In this document: in pieces, positions 1-5,026 of the stretch
How positions within the stretch are numbered: position 1 is the stretch's first letter
How the letters are laid out: every line of letters starts with the position of its first letter
Assembly: GCA_023389545.1 (NCBI GenBank)
Contig: JAEWEI010000263.1
Span: forward strand, 1-5,026
Length of the DNA stretch: 5,026 nucleotides
Source of the DNA: Actinomycetes bacterium
Lineage (GTDB): Bacteria; Actinomycetota; Actinomycetes; Actinomycetales; Cellulomonadaceae
Direction: 5' to 3'
Translations under genes and position numbers: made by a program
Notes under the pieces: generated by a model
Seen by the model: only the letters and a program-made list of their open reading frames with translations
Databases searched by the model: none
Told to the model about the DNA's origin: nothing

Positions 1-901
1 CGGCCAGCGGCTGCTCGTCCGGGGTGAGGGACGCGATGACACCGGTGTTCCAGGCGCCCATGAGCTCCATGCCCGCCTTGTGGTTGGCGATGAGGCCCGC
101 GGACGAGCCGGCGCCCTGCTGAGCGGAGGTCGTGAGGAAGCCGTTGTTGAACGGGTTCGTCCCGGCGAACTCCTCGAGGTCCTCGCCGGCCTTGCTCCAG
201 CACTCATCGTCGAAGGACTTGGAGGTCCCGGCCTCGGTGATGGTGTCCTGCGAGCACTCGCGCAGCGCGAAGAAGTAGTACCAGTGCGCCGCGGGCCACG
301 CGTCCTTGGCGCCGAGGGCGATTGGGTCGACGCCCGAGGCCTTGAGCGCGGTCACCGCGTCGTTGAGCTCGTCCATGGTCGTGGGGGTCGACGTGATGCC
401 GGCCGCCGCGAACAGGTCCTGGCTGTAGTAGATGCCGCCGGGGAGGACGGCCGTCGGCATGCCGTAGATCTTGCCGTCCACGGTGAACGCGCTGAACGCG
501 CCCTCGCCGCCGAGGGCCGACATGGTCGCGTCGTCGATGAGGTCGGTGAGGTCCATGACCTGGCCGGCGTCGACCACGTCGGCGAGCTTGCCGCCGCCAC
601 GGGCCATGAAGATGTCCGGGGCGTCGCCAGAGTTGAGGGCGGTCTGGAGCTTGCCGTCCATGTCCTCGTTCTGGATGGCCTGGATCTCGATGGTGACGCC
701 GGGGTTCGCCGCCTCGAAGTCGGCGACGGTGTCCTCCCAGTAGGCCTTGCCCTCACCGGTGGTGGAGTTGTGCCAGAAGGTCATGGCGGTGGAGCCGTCA
801 CTGGACCCGCCAGCGTCGCCGCCGGCACAGCCAGCGGCCAGGAGCGCGATCGTCGCGCCAAGCGCGACAGTGCCCGCCGCGCCGCGAATCTTCCTCGTCA
901 T
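1..901 (-). CDS. ABC transporter sugar-binding lipoprotein, 3' end cut by window edge
   Basis: This gene is read from an ATG at 901 and is open through position 1, giving 300 residues without a stop. Such proteins usually have about 420 residues, so the C-terminal third is missing. The N-terminus has basic residues (R3, K4, R6), a hydrophobic stretch and the lipobox LAAGC with the lipidated cysteine at residue 25, followed by a Gly/Ser/Asp-rich linker. The mature part starts MTFWHNSTTGEGKAYWEDTV and shows family-1 solute-binding marks: FEAANPGV (62-69), ALNSGDAPDIF (88-98), DGKIYGMP (142-149) and YYSQDLF (158-164). C216 and C234 may form a disulfide. A ribosome binding site AAGGAAT (907-913) precedes the ATG. 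It should bind a sugar or oligosaccharide outside the membrane and pass it to ABC permeases expected beyond position 1. The exact substrate cannot be read from the sequence; a xylose or oligosaccharide type is only a guess. The strong promoter and operator upstream suggest sugar-responsive control and a transcription unit separate from the Ugp-like operon. Confidence 0.9.
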   Translation of the reverse strand, partial: MTRKIRGAAGTVALGATIALLAAGCAGGDAGGSSDGSTAMTFWHNSTTGEGKAYWEDTVADFEAANPGVTIEIQAIQNEDMDGKLQTALNSGDAPDIFMARGGGKLADVVDAGQVMDLTDLIDDATMSALGGEGAFSAFTVDGKIYGMPTAVLPGGIYYSQDLFAAAGITSTPTTMDELNDAVTALKASGVDPIALGAKDAWPAAHWYYFFALRECSQDTITEAGTSKSFDDECWSKAGEDLEEFAGTNPFNNGFLTTSAQQGAGSSAGLIANHKAGMELMGAWNTGVIASLTPDEQPLA

Positions 902-952
902 CGTGGATTCCTTGTCATCTTTGACTACTCGACAGTTCGCCTGCCGCGCTCA

Positions 953-981
953 GTTGTACGCGCGCACCCTGGGAGTGTCAA
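953..981 (-). promoter_or_regulatory. Sigma-70-type promoter for the sugar-binding lipoprotein gene
   Basis: On the minus strand a perfect -35 box TTGACA (981 to 976) is followed, after exactly 17 bases, by a -10 box TACAAC (958 to 953). The -10 matches the TATAAT consensus at four of six positions. Transcription would start near 946 and leave a leader of about 45 bases before the ATG at 901. The location and spacing fit the housekeeping sigma factor. The -35 box directly abuts the palindromic operator at 982-1009. The start site itself is inferred. Confidence 0.75.
967..977. repeat. Copy 1 of 11-base direct repeat CCCTGGGAGTG
   Basis: The 11 bases CCCTGGGAGTG occur here, within the promoter spacer and the edge of the -35 box, and again identically at 1147-1157. 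Both copies are in the same intergenic region and orientation. A role as a second regulator site is possible but unsupported; in GC-rich DNA an 11-base repeat may also be chance. Confidence 0.4.
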
Positions 982-1009
982 ACGATATCGATACCGTTAT
1001 CGAAATCGT
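982..1009. promoter_or_regulatory. Palindromic operator, probably for a LacI-family regulator
   Basis: A 28-base inverted repeat is centred on the CG at 995-996. The left half reads ACGATATCGATACC and the right half GTTATCGAAATCGT. Twelve of the fourteen base pairs are symmetric; only 987/1004 and 994/997 are mismatched. Even-length palindromes with a central CG are typical operators of LacI/GalR regulators, which usually control sugar-uptake genes like the binding protein that follows. The site is AT-rich compared with its surroundings and sits directly upstream of the -35 box. The regulator gene is not in the window, so the family assignment is inferred. A ROK-type or other dimeric regulator is the main alternative. 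Confidence 0.75.
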
Positions 1010-1189
1010 GACCTGCGGACACGCCTTCATCCGAGCCGCCCGGTTTGCCCAGGACAAAGGTGAAGTTGCGGCACGAACCGCTCCCGCCAGAATGTGCCCA
1101 AGTTGGAGGAAACTGACAAACGCGAGGTAACGGGTCAACCACATCTCCCTGGGAGTGGGTGACCCAGCGCCCGGAGGCCGGGCTGCCGG
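1010..1189. other. Intergenic stretch without a convincing gene
   Basis: This stretch lies between the operator and the terminator hairpin and is part of a 410-base gap (902-1311). It contains the repeat and palindromes at 1145-1166 and a short GC hairpin (GCCCGG-AGG-CCGGGC, 1169-1183) without a T-run. Short reading frames here lack family signatures. I see no RNA gene or riboswitch that I can support. Confidence 0.5.
1147..1157. repeat. Copy 2 of 11-base direct repeat, inside adjoining small palindromes
   Basis: This second copy of CCCTGGGAGTG overlaps the perfect palindrome CTCCC-T-GGGAG (1145-1155), which is followed at once by the perfect palindrome TGGGT-G-ACCCA (1156-1166). The clustering of small dyads about 140 bases upstream of the promoter could mark a distal protein-binding site. 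Nothing else in the sequence supports that. Confidence 0.35.
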
Positions 1190-1240
1190 AAAAGCGAGCG
1201 GGGCGCGGGCCCGGCCACCGGCCAGTCCCGCACCCCGCTC
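1190..1240 (-). terminator. Rho-independent-type terminator after the phosphodiesterase gene
   Basis: Read on the minus strand, GAGCGGGGTGCGGG (1240-1227) pairs with CCCGCGCCCCGCTC (1209-1196). This gives a 14-base-pair stem with one G-T wobble and a 17-base loop that can itself fold. The wobble pairs only in RNA of the minus strand; on the plus strand it would be an A-C mismatch. The stem is followed by GC and a run of four T (1193-1190). The T-run is short, as is common in high-GC actinobacteria. It lies about 70 bases downstream of the phosphodiesterase stop codon and separates the Ugp-like operon from the next transcription unit. Confidence 0.7.
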
Positions 1241-1311
1241 ACCCGCTCATCCTCCTGATGTCAGGGTCCGCACCGCTGCACCTGCCACCAAGGTCTTGCG
1301 CTCTGTCGCGG

Positions 1312-2061
1312 CTAGGCCGCCACCGCCCTGACGGGCCGCCCGGCGAGCCAGCCCGCCAACCGGTCCGGGCGGTCCGTGATGATCGCGTCAACCCCCGCAG
1401 CCGTCGCCGCGGCCCACTGCTCGGGCTCGTTGAGCGTCCACACCATGACCACCACGCCCGCCTCCCGGAGCTCGTCCACCAGGCCCGGATGGTCGCGCAG
1501 CACCTGCCCGTGCGGGTTGCACGCCACCACGCCGAGCCCGCGGCACAGGCCGATCAGACCGTCGTGGAGCTCGGCGATCAGCAGCCCCCGCCGCAGCGAC
1601 GGAGCCGCCTCCCGCAGGGCCGCCACCGTGCCCGGCCAGAAGCTCTGCGCGATCGTGCGCGATTGGAGGCCGGCGGAGGCCACGGCACGGGTGAGCGGGC
1701 GGACCTGCTCGGCCGTCCACTCCCCCTTGACCTCCAGCAGCAGGTCCAGCCCGGGCCGGGCCAGCAGGAAGTCCAGCACCTCGTCGAACGTGGGGACCCG
1801 CTGGCCAGCGAACACCGGTGAGAACCACGACCCGGCATCCAGCCCTCGCACCTCGTCCGCGGTCATCGAGCGCACCTCGCCAGCGCCGTCCGTGGTTGCG
1901 TCGACGGTGTCGTCGTGGATCACCACGACCTGGCCGTCGGCGGTGAGCTGCACATCGATCTCGATCGCGTGCGCGCCCGCCCGCCACGCCGCCTCGAAGG
2001 CCGCGAGCGTGTTCTGCGGCGCCACCGAGGAGTTGCCCCGGTGCCCGATCACGACCGTCAC
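1312..2061 (-). CDS. ugpQ: Glycerophosphodiester phosphodiesterase, UgpQ-like
   Basis: This 249-residue cytoplasmic enzyme should hydrolyse glycerophosphodiesters, such as glycerophosphocholine, to glycerol-3-phosphate and an alcohol, using a divalent metal. Its length matches E. coli UgpQ. Visible family motifs are GHRGN (6-10, catalytic H7), EIDVQLTADG (34-43, metal ligands E34 and D36), IHDD (48-51, catalytic H49), LEVKG (109-113, third metal ligand E110 and K112), the late VWTLNEPEQW, and IITDRPDRL near the end. Roles of these residues are transferred from the family. The usual PENT motif after HRG reads PQNT (15-18), with Q16 in place of glutamate. There is no signal peptide or membrane segment. 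I chose the GTG at 2061: it overlaps the upstream stop as GTGA, has GGAG eight bases upstream, and places HRG at the normal distance from the N-terminus. The overlap suggests translational coupling to the binding protein, so import and hydrolysis would be made together. Confidence 0.92.
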   Translation of the reverse strand: MTVVIGHRGNSSVAPQNTLAAFEAAWRAGAHAIEIDVQLTADGQVVVIHDDTVDATTDGAGEVRSMTADEVRGLDAGSWFSPVFAGQRVPTFDEVLDFLLARPGLDLLLEVKGEWTAEQVRPLTRAVASAGLQSRTIAQSFWPGTVAALREAAPSLRRGLLIAELHDGLIGLCRGLGVVACNPHGQVLRDHPGLVDELREAGVVVMVWTLNEPEQWAAATAAGVDAIITDRPDRLAGWLAGRPVRAVAA

Positions 2062-3428
2062 AGGTACGGCTCCACGTTCTCGCGGTACGCCGTCTCGAGC
2101 TGCGGGGTGATGCCCTCGAACGCCGTCTGCGGGTCCACGCCCTTGAGCACGATCTGCTCGATCGCCTCGGTGAGGATCTGGTCCGCGCCCGGCACGAACA
2201 CGCGGATCCAGTCCTGCGAGCGGGCCCGGTCGGCGAGCTGGTCCACCGCCGTGCGGAACTGCGGGGTCGCCGCGTAGACCGCCTTCATGTCCTCGGACTC
2301 CACCGCCGACGTCCGCACCGGCATGTACCCGGTGTTCTGCGAGAAGTACGCCGTGGAGTCCGTGGACGTCAGGAACTTCAGGAACGTCGCCGCCGCGAGC
2401 TGGTTCTCCACCGGGCGCGACGACGGGATCGCCAGGCCGGTGCCGCCGGTGGGCGTGCCACCGCCGTCCGGGCCCTCGGGCAGGTACGCCGTGCCGACCT
2501 CGAAGGACGCCGCGTCGAGGATGCCCTTGAGGCTGCCCGTCGAGCCGATGGTCGCGGCCACCACGCCCGCCGAGAAGTCCGCGTTCGCATCCGTCGAGAC
2601 CGTCGCGACCTTGCTCCCGTGGAACAGGTCCCGCAGGAACTCGCCGGCCTCGAGCGCCTCTGGGGAGGTCAGCGTCGTGTCCCACCCGTCGGAGTACTCG
2701 CCGCCGTGGCCCCAGATCATGTTCTCGAACCACCACGCCGCCCAGGAGGTGCCGGTCGCCAGGCCCAGCGGCGCGCTGTCCGCGGGCACCTGCGCGTCGA
2801 GCTGGGCCCCCCACTGCGCGAACTCGGCCCACGTCTCCGGGCCGCGGTCCGGCAGCCCGGCGGCCGCCCACATGTCCTTGTTGTAGTAGAAGAGCGGCGT
2901 CGAGCGCGCGTACGGCGCCGCCCAGTGGGCGCCGTCGTACTCGTAGTCGCCGTACAGCGCCGGGTTGAAGTCCGCCGCGTCGGCGTCGATCGCCTCGAAG
3001 ACCTCGTCGAGGGCCAGGATCTGGTCGTTCAGGTGGTACCGGAACCACCACACATCCGACGCGATGACCAGGTCCGGCAGCTCGGAGGTCTGCGAGGCGG
3101 CCTGGAAGCGCTGCGCCACCTCGTCATAGTTGGCGCCCGCGGTCACGAGCTTGACCTTGATGTCGGGGTTCTCCGCCTCGAACCGGCGGATGAGCTCCTC
3201 CTCGACCTTCTGGGAGGAGCCGGGGTGATTGCTCCACCACGTGATCTCGCTGGCGGGGGTCACACCGGACCAGTCGACAGCGTCGGCCGACGTCGTCCCG
3301 GCCGCCTCAGCCTGGATGCCCACGGTCGGCGTGGAGCAGGCCGCGGTCAGCGTCAGGGCGCCGGCAGCCGCCAGCGCGCCGAGGACGAGGGCAGGCCGAC
3401 GACGCCGGCGCGCGAGGGGTTCGAACAC
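2058..3428 (-). CDS. ugpB: UgpB-like ABC solute-binding lipoprotein (glycerol phosphate or glycerophosphodiester)
   Basis: This 456-residue protein should be the extracellular substrate receptor of the importer. The N-terminus has a cluster of arginines (7-11), a hydrophobic segment (13-29) and the lipobox LTAAC with the lipidated cysteine at residue 31. The mature domain begins with ITWWSNHPGS (62-71). Family-1 binding-protein marks follow: FEAENPDIKVKLV (83-95), PDLVIASDVWWF (118-129), PLFYYNKDMW (178-187), GGTGLAIPSS (328-337), FLKFLTS (349-355) and QNTGYMPVR (364-372). The GG-x-x-L and TGY-x-P blocks and the late WIRVFVPGADQI segment (407-418) resemble UgpB proteins. Adjacent UgpA/UgpE-like permeases and a phosphodiesterase support a glycerophosphodiester or glycerol-3-phosphate substrate over a sugar. 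The start is a GTG at 3428 with AGGAG six bases upstream. If the neighbours were ignored, a general sugar-binding role would remain possible. Confidence 0.83.
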   Translation of the reverse strand: MFEPLARRRRRPALVLGALAAAGALTLTAACSTPTVGIQAEAAGTTSADAVDWSGVTPASEITWWSNHPGSSQKVEEELIRRFEAENPDIKVKLVTAGANYDEVAQRFQAASQTSELPDLVIASDVWWFRYHLNDQILALDEVFEAIDADAADFNPALYGDYEYDGAHWAAPYARSTPLFYYNKDMWAAAGLPDRGPETWAEFAQWGAQLDAQVPADSAPLGLATGTSWAAWWFENMIWGHGGEYSDGWDTTLTSPEALEAGEFLRDLFHGSKVATVSTDANADFSAGVVAATIGSTGSLKGILDAASFEVGTAYLPEGPDGGGTPTGGTGLAIPSSRPVENQLAAATFLKFLTSTDSTAYFSQNTGYMPVRTSAVESEDMKAVYAATPQFRTAVDQLADRARSQDWIRVFVPGADQILTEAIEQIVLKGVDPQTAFEGITPQLETAYRENVEPYL

Positions 3429-3434
3429 GGGATT

Positions 3435-3439
3435 CTCCT
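3435..3439 (-). promoter_or_regulatory. Ribosome binding site fixing the GTG start of the ugpB-like gene
   Basis: AGGAG lies six bases before the GTG at 3428. It decides the start, since no in-frame ATG precedes the signal peptide, and gives the binding-protein gene an independent, strong initiation site, unlike the coupled genes on either side. Confidence 0.8.
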
Positions 3440-3454
3440 AGGGGTGGGAGGTCG

Positions 3455-3483
3455 CACGGTGCTGCGGTCGCAGCCCGGACGTG
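3455..3483 (-). other. Possible intercistronic RNA hairpin between ugpE-like and ugpB-like genes
   Basis: On the minus strand GCTGC and GCAGC pair around the tetraloop GACC (3474-3461). An outer CACG/CGTG pairing (3483-3480 with 3458-3455) closes an asymmetric internal loop. No T-run follows, so it is unlikely to terminate transcription. Hairpins at this place in ABC operons can protect upstream mRNA or shift expression towards the binding protein; here that is inference from position only. I see no convincing promoter in this 72-base gap. Confidence 0.3.
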
Positions 3484-3500
3484 TGAGGGGGCGCGTCACA

Positions 3501-4475
3501 TCAGCCGGTGACGGCGCCGGCGGTGAGGCCGGCCACGAGGCGGCGCTGCAGCACCAGGAACAGCAGCAGGACGGGCAGCGTCACCACGACGGTGGCCGCC
3601 AGCAGCACGCCCCAGTTGCTCATCCCGTCGATGTTCTGCAGCAGGGTCAGGCCCACGGGCAGCGTCATCTTCTGCGCGTCGTCGACCACCAGGAACGGCC
3701 ACAGGTAGTCGTTCCACTCGGTGACCACGGACACCAGCCCGACAGCCGCCAGCGTGGGCGTGGACATCGGCAGCACCACCTGCCAGAGCCGCCGCAGATG
3801 GCCCGCGCCATCGAGCTCGGCCGCCTCGAGCACCGACGCGGGCAGCGACAGGAAGTGCTGGCGGAACAGGAACGTCCCGAACGCGCTGGCCAGGCCCGGC
3901 ACGAGGATGCCCTGGTACGTGTTCAGCCAGCCCAGGCTCGCGACGAACGTGTAGTTGGGGATGATCGTGATCTGCGGCGGGATCATCAGCGTCGCCAGCA
4001 CCAGCAGGAACACCGCCCGCTTGAACGGCACGTCGAGGAAGACGAGCGCGTACGCGCAGCACAGCCCGAGCAGCACCTTGAGCCCGGCGCCGGCGATCGT
4101 CAGGCCCACGCTGTTGAGCAGCAGCCGGCCCAGCGGGATCGTGTCGGCGGCCTGCGCGTAGTTCGCCAGGTCGAACGATCCGGGCAGCCACTGCAACGGC
4201 AGCCGGTACAGCTCGTCGGGCATCTTCAGGCTGGCCAGGCCCATCCACAGCAGCGGGGCGCCGATCACGACGGTCGCGGCGATCATCGCCAGGTAGCCGC
4301 CCGCGTCGAGCAAGCGCGGGCCGGATGAGCGGCGGCCGGGCGGGGTCGGCTTGATGGCCGAAGGCGTGCGGCGGGGTGGGACCCGGGTGGCGTCCGGGTC
4401 GGCCACCGGCGCGGCGTCGGGGCGCGGTTCGAGCACCACCACGTCGGCGACCGGGCGGGGGGCGATCGTGGTCAT
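3501..4475 (-). CDS. ugpE: UgpE-like ABC transporter permease
   Basis: This 324-residue inner-membrane protein should be one of the two permease subunits forming the import channel. After a long Pro/Arg/Ala-rich N-terminus (1-55) come hydrophobic segments at about 59-83, 117-140, 153-170, 186-205, 241-264 and 288-310. The EAA loop that contacts the ATPase is clear at 217-236 (EAAELDGAG, then WQVVLP). Other family marks are LKMPDELYRLP (83-93), NSVGLTI (121-127) and the segment TEWNDYLWPFLV (252-263), typical of MalG/UgpE-type permeases. Usual length is about 270-285, so the N-terminal tail adds roughly 40-50 residues. I chose the ATG at 4475 because it overlaps the upstream permease stop as ATGA and is preceded by GGAAGG at 4486-4491. 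The neighbouring binding protein and phosphodiesterase support the Ugp assignment; the permease sequence alone would only say carbohydrate-type importer. Confidence 0.88.
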   Translation of the reverse strand: MTTIAPRPVADVVVLEPRPDAAPVADPDATRVPPRRTPSAIKPTPPGRRSSGPRLLDAGGYLAMIAATVVIGAPLLWMGLASLKMPDELYRLPLQWLPGSFDLANYAQAADTIPLGRLLLNSVGLTIAGAGLKVLLGLCCAYALVFLDVPFKRAVFLLVLATLMIPPQITIIPNYTFVASLGWLNTYQGILVPGLASAFGTFLFRQHFLSLPASVLEAAELDGAGHLRRLWQVVLPMSTPTLAAVGLVSVVTEWNDYLWPFLVVDDAQKMTLPVGLTLLQNIDGMSNWGVLLAATVVVTLPVLLLFLVLQRRLVAGLTAGAVTG

Positions 4476-5026
4476 GCGTAGTGCACCTTCCGCTCGACGT
4501 AACGCATCTGGACCGCTGTGACGGCGAGCAGGACGAGGAAGAGGATCGTGGCCCCCGCCGACGCGTAGCCGGCCCGGCCGTTGACGAAGCCCTCCTGGTA
4601 GATCTGGTACATCAGCGTCGTGGTGCTGCCCAGCGGGCCGCCCTGCGTCATCGCCTTGATCACGTCGAAGGACTGCAACGAGCTGAGCATCATCGTCACG
4701 ACCAGGAAGAACGTGGTCGGGGTGAGCAGCGGCAGCACCACCGAGCGCAGCGTCCGCGTCCGCGAGGCGCCGTCGAGCGACGCCGCGTCGCGCAAGTCCT
4801 GCGGGATGGCCTGCAGGCCGGCCAAGTAGATGAGCGCGACGTACCCGACGTGCTTCCACAGGTAGACCACGGTGATCATCACCAGCGGCCACGGCTCAGC
4901 GGTGTACCACTGCGGCGAGGACAGCCCCACCATGCGCAGCAGCGCGCCGATCAGCCCGTAGCGCGGATCGAACATGAACAGCCACAGCACGCCGACGGCG
5001 AACCCCGAGAGCACGTACGGCGCGAA
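4472..5026 (-). CDS. ugpA: UgpA-like ABC transporter permease, 5' end cut by window edge
   Basis: The last 184 residues of an inner-membrane permease are visible, ending at the TGA at 4474-4472. The frame stays open to the window edge and reads FAPYVLSGFAVGVLWLFMFD, a normal internal segment of MalF/UgpA-type permeases. The GTG at 5014 is therefore internal and not the start. About 110-120 N-terminal residues are missing compared with the usual length near 300. The EAA loop is visible as DAASLDGAS (80-88 of the visible part) followed by LRSVVLPLLTPT. The segment FDVIKAMTQGGPLGSTTTLM (120-139) is typical of this subunit. It pairs with the UgpE-like permease, whose start codon overlaps its stop. 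The operon promoter and any gene further upstream, including a possible ATPase, lie outside the window. Confidence 0.88.
   Translation of the reverse strand, partial: FAPYVLSGFAVGVLWLFMFDPRYGLIGALLRMVGLSSPQWYTAEPWPLVMITVVYLWKHVGYVALIYLAGLQAIPQDLRDAASLDGASRTRTLRSVVLPLLTPTTFFLVVTMMLSSLQSFDVIKAMTQGGPLGSTTTLMYQIYQEGFVNGRAGYASAGATILFLVLLAVTAVQMRYVERKVHYA

Noticed and set aside
80..1063. Plus-strand reading frame of 327 codons
   Set aside because: It is antisense to the sugar-binding lipoprotein gene and runs through its promoter and operator; it has no family signature.
950..1144. Minus-strand 64-residue frame starting MWLTRYLAFV
   Set aside because: It has a hydrophobic start and an AGGGAG directly against the ATG with no spacing. 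It runs through the operator and -35/-10 region, so it is more likely regulatory DNA read as protein.
1169..1183. Hairpin GCCCGG-AGG-CCGGGC as a second terminator
   Set aside because: The stem is only six pairs and no T-run follows on either strand.
1312..3051. A 579-residue minus-strand reading frame ending in the phosphodiesterase
   Set aside because: Its first 330 or so residues are an out-of-frame reading of the binding-protein gene, rich in Gly and Arg; only the part from 2061 is the real enzyme. It is not a fusion protein.
2619..4328. Long plus-strand reading frame of 569 codons
   Set aside because: It lies antisense to the binding-protein and permease genes and gives a low-complexity Arg/Gly/Gln/His-rich product, as expected from GC-rich antisense frames.
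4472..5014. GTG at 5014 as the start of the UgpA-like permease
   Set aside because: The frame stays open upstream to the window edge with family-like residues (FAPY), and the protein would lack its N-terminal membrane segments; the start lies outside the window.
1..5026. Mobile elements, CRISPR arrays, tRNA or rRNA genes, defence systems
   Set aside because: No transposase or integrase signatures, terminal repeats, regularly spaced repeats or RNA-gene sequences were recognised; all coding space is explained by transport and hydrolysis genes.

Overview
The window is very GC-rich, with strong G/C preference at third codon positions and GTG as well as ATG starts. Together with the lipoprotein-type solute-binding proteins, this points to a high-GC actinobacterium, possibly of the Cellulomonas/Micrococcales kind; the genus is an inference. 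All genes I can support lie on the minus strand, so transcription runs from high to low coordinates.

Positions 5026 to 1312 hold most of an ABC importer operon of the Ugp (glycerol-3-phosphate / glycerophosphodiester) type. In transcription order it contains: the 3' part of a UgpA-like permease (cut by the window edge), a UgpE-like permease (4475-3501), a UgpB-like lipoprotein binding protein (3428-2058) and a cytoplasmic glycerophosphodiester phosphodiesterase like UgpQ (2061-1312). The two permeases share an ATGA overlap. The binding protein and the phosphodiesterase share a GTGA overlap. The 72-base gap before the binding-protein gene carries a strong ribosome binding site and a weak hairpin. 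The likely logic is capture of a glycerophosphodiester or glycerol phosphate outside, import through the permease pair, and hydrolysis inside to glycerol-3-phosphate plus an alcohol. No UgpC-type ATPase is visible; it may lie upstream of 5026 or be a shared ATPase elsewhere.

Positions 1311 to 902 (410 bases) are intergenic. They hold a GC-rich hairpin with a short T-run that probably terminates the Ugp-like operon. Beyond it is a well-formed promoter (TTGACA, 17 bases, TACAAC) with a 28-base near-perfect palindrome directly against its -35 box. The palindrome has the central CG and symmetry of a LacI-family operator.

Positions 901 to 1 hold the first 300 codons of a second lipoprotein solute-binding protein, of the sugar-binding (family 1) type, cut by the window edge. 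It appears to start a separate sugar-uptake operon under control of that operator. I see no mobile element, CRISPR array, tRNA or rRNA, and no clearly new biological system. The most distinctive features are the operator/promoter arrangement and the AEBQ gene order without an adjacent ATPase.
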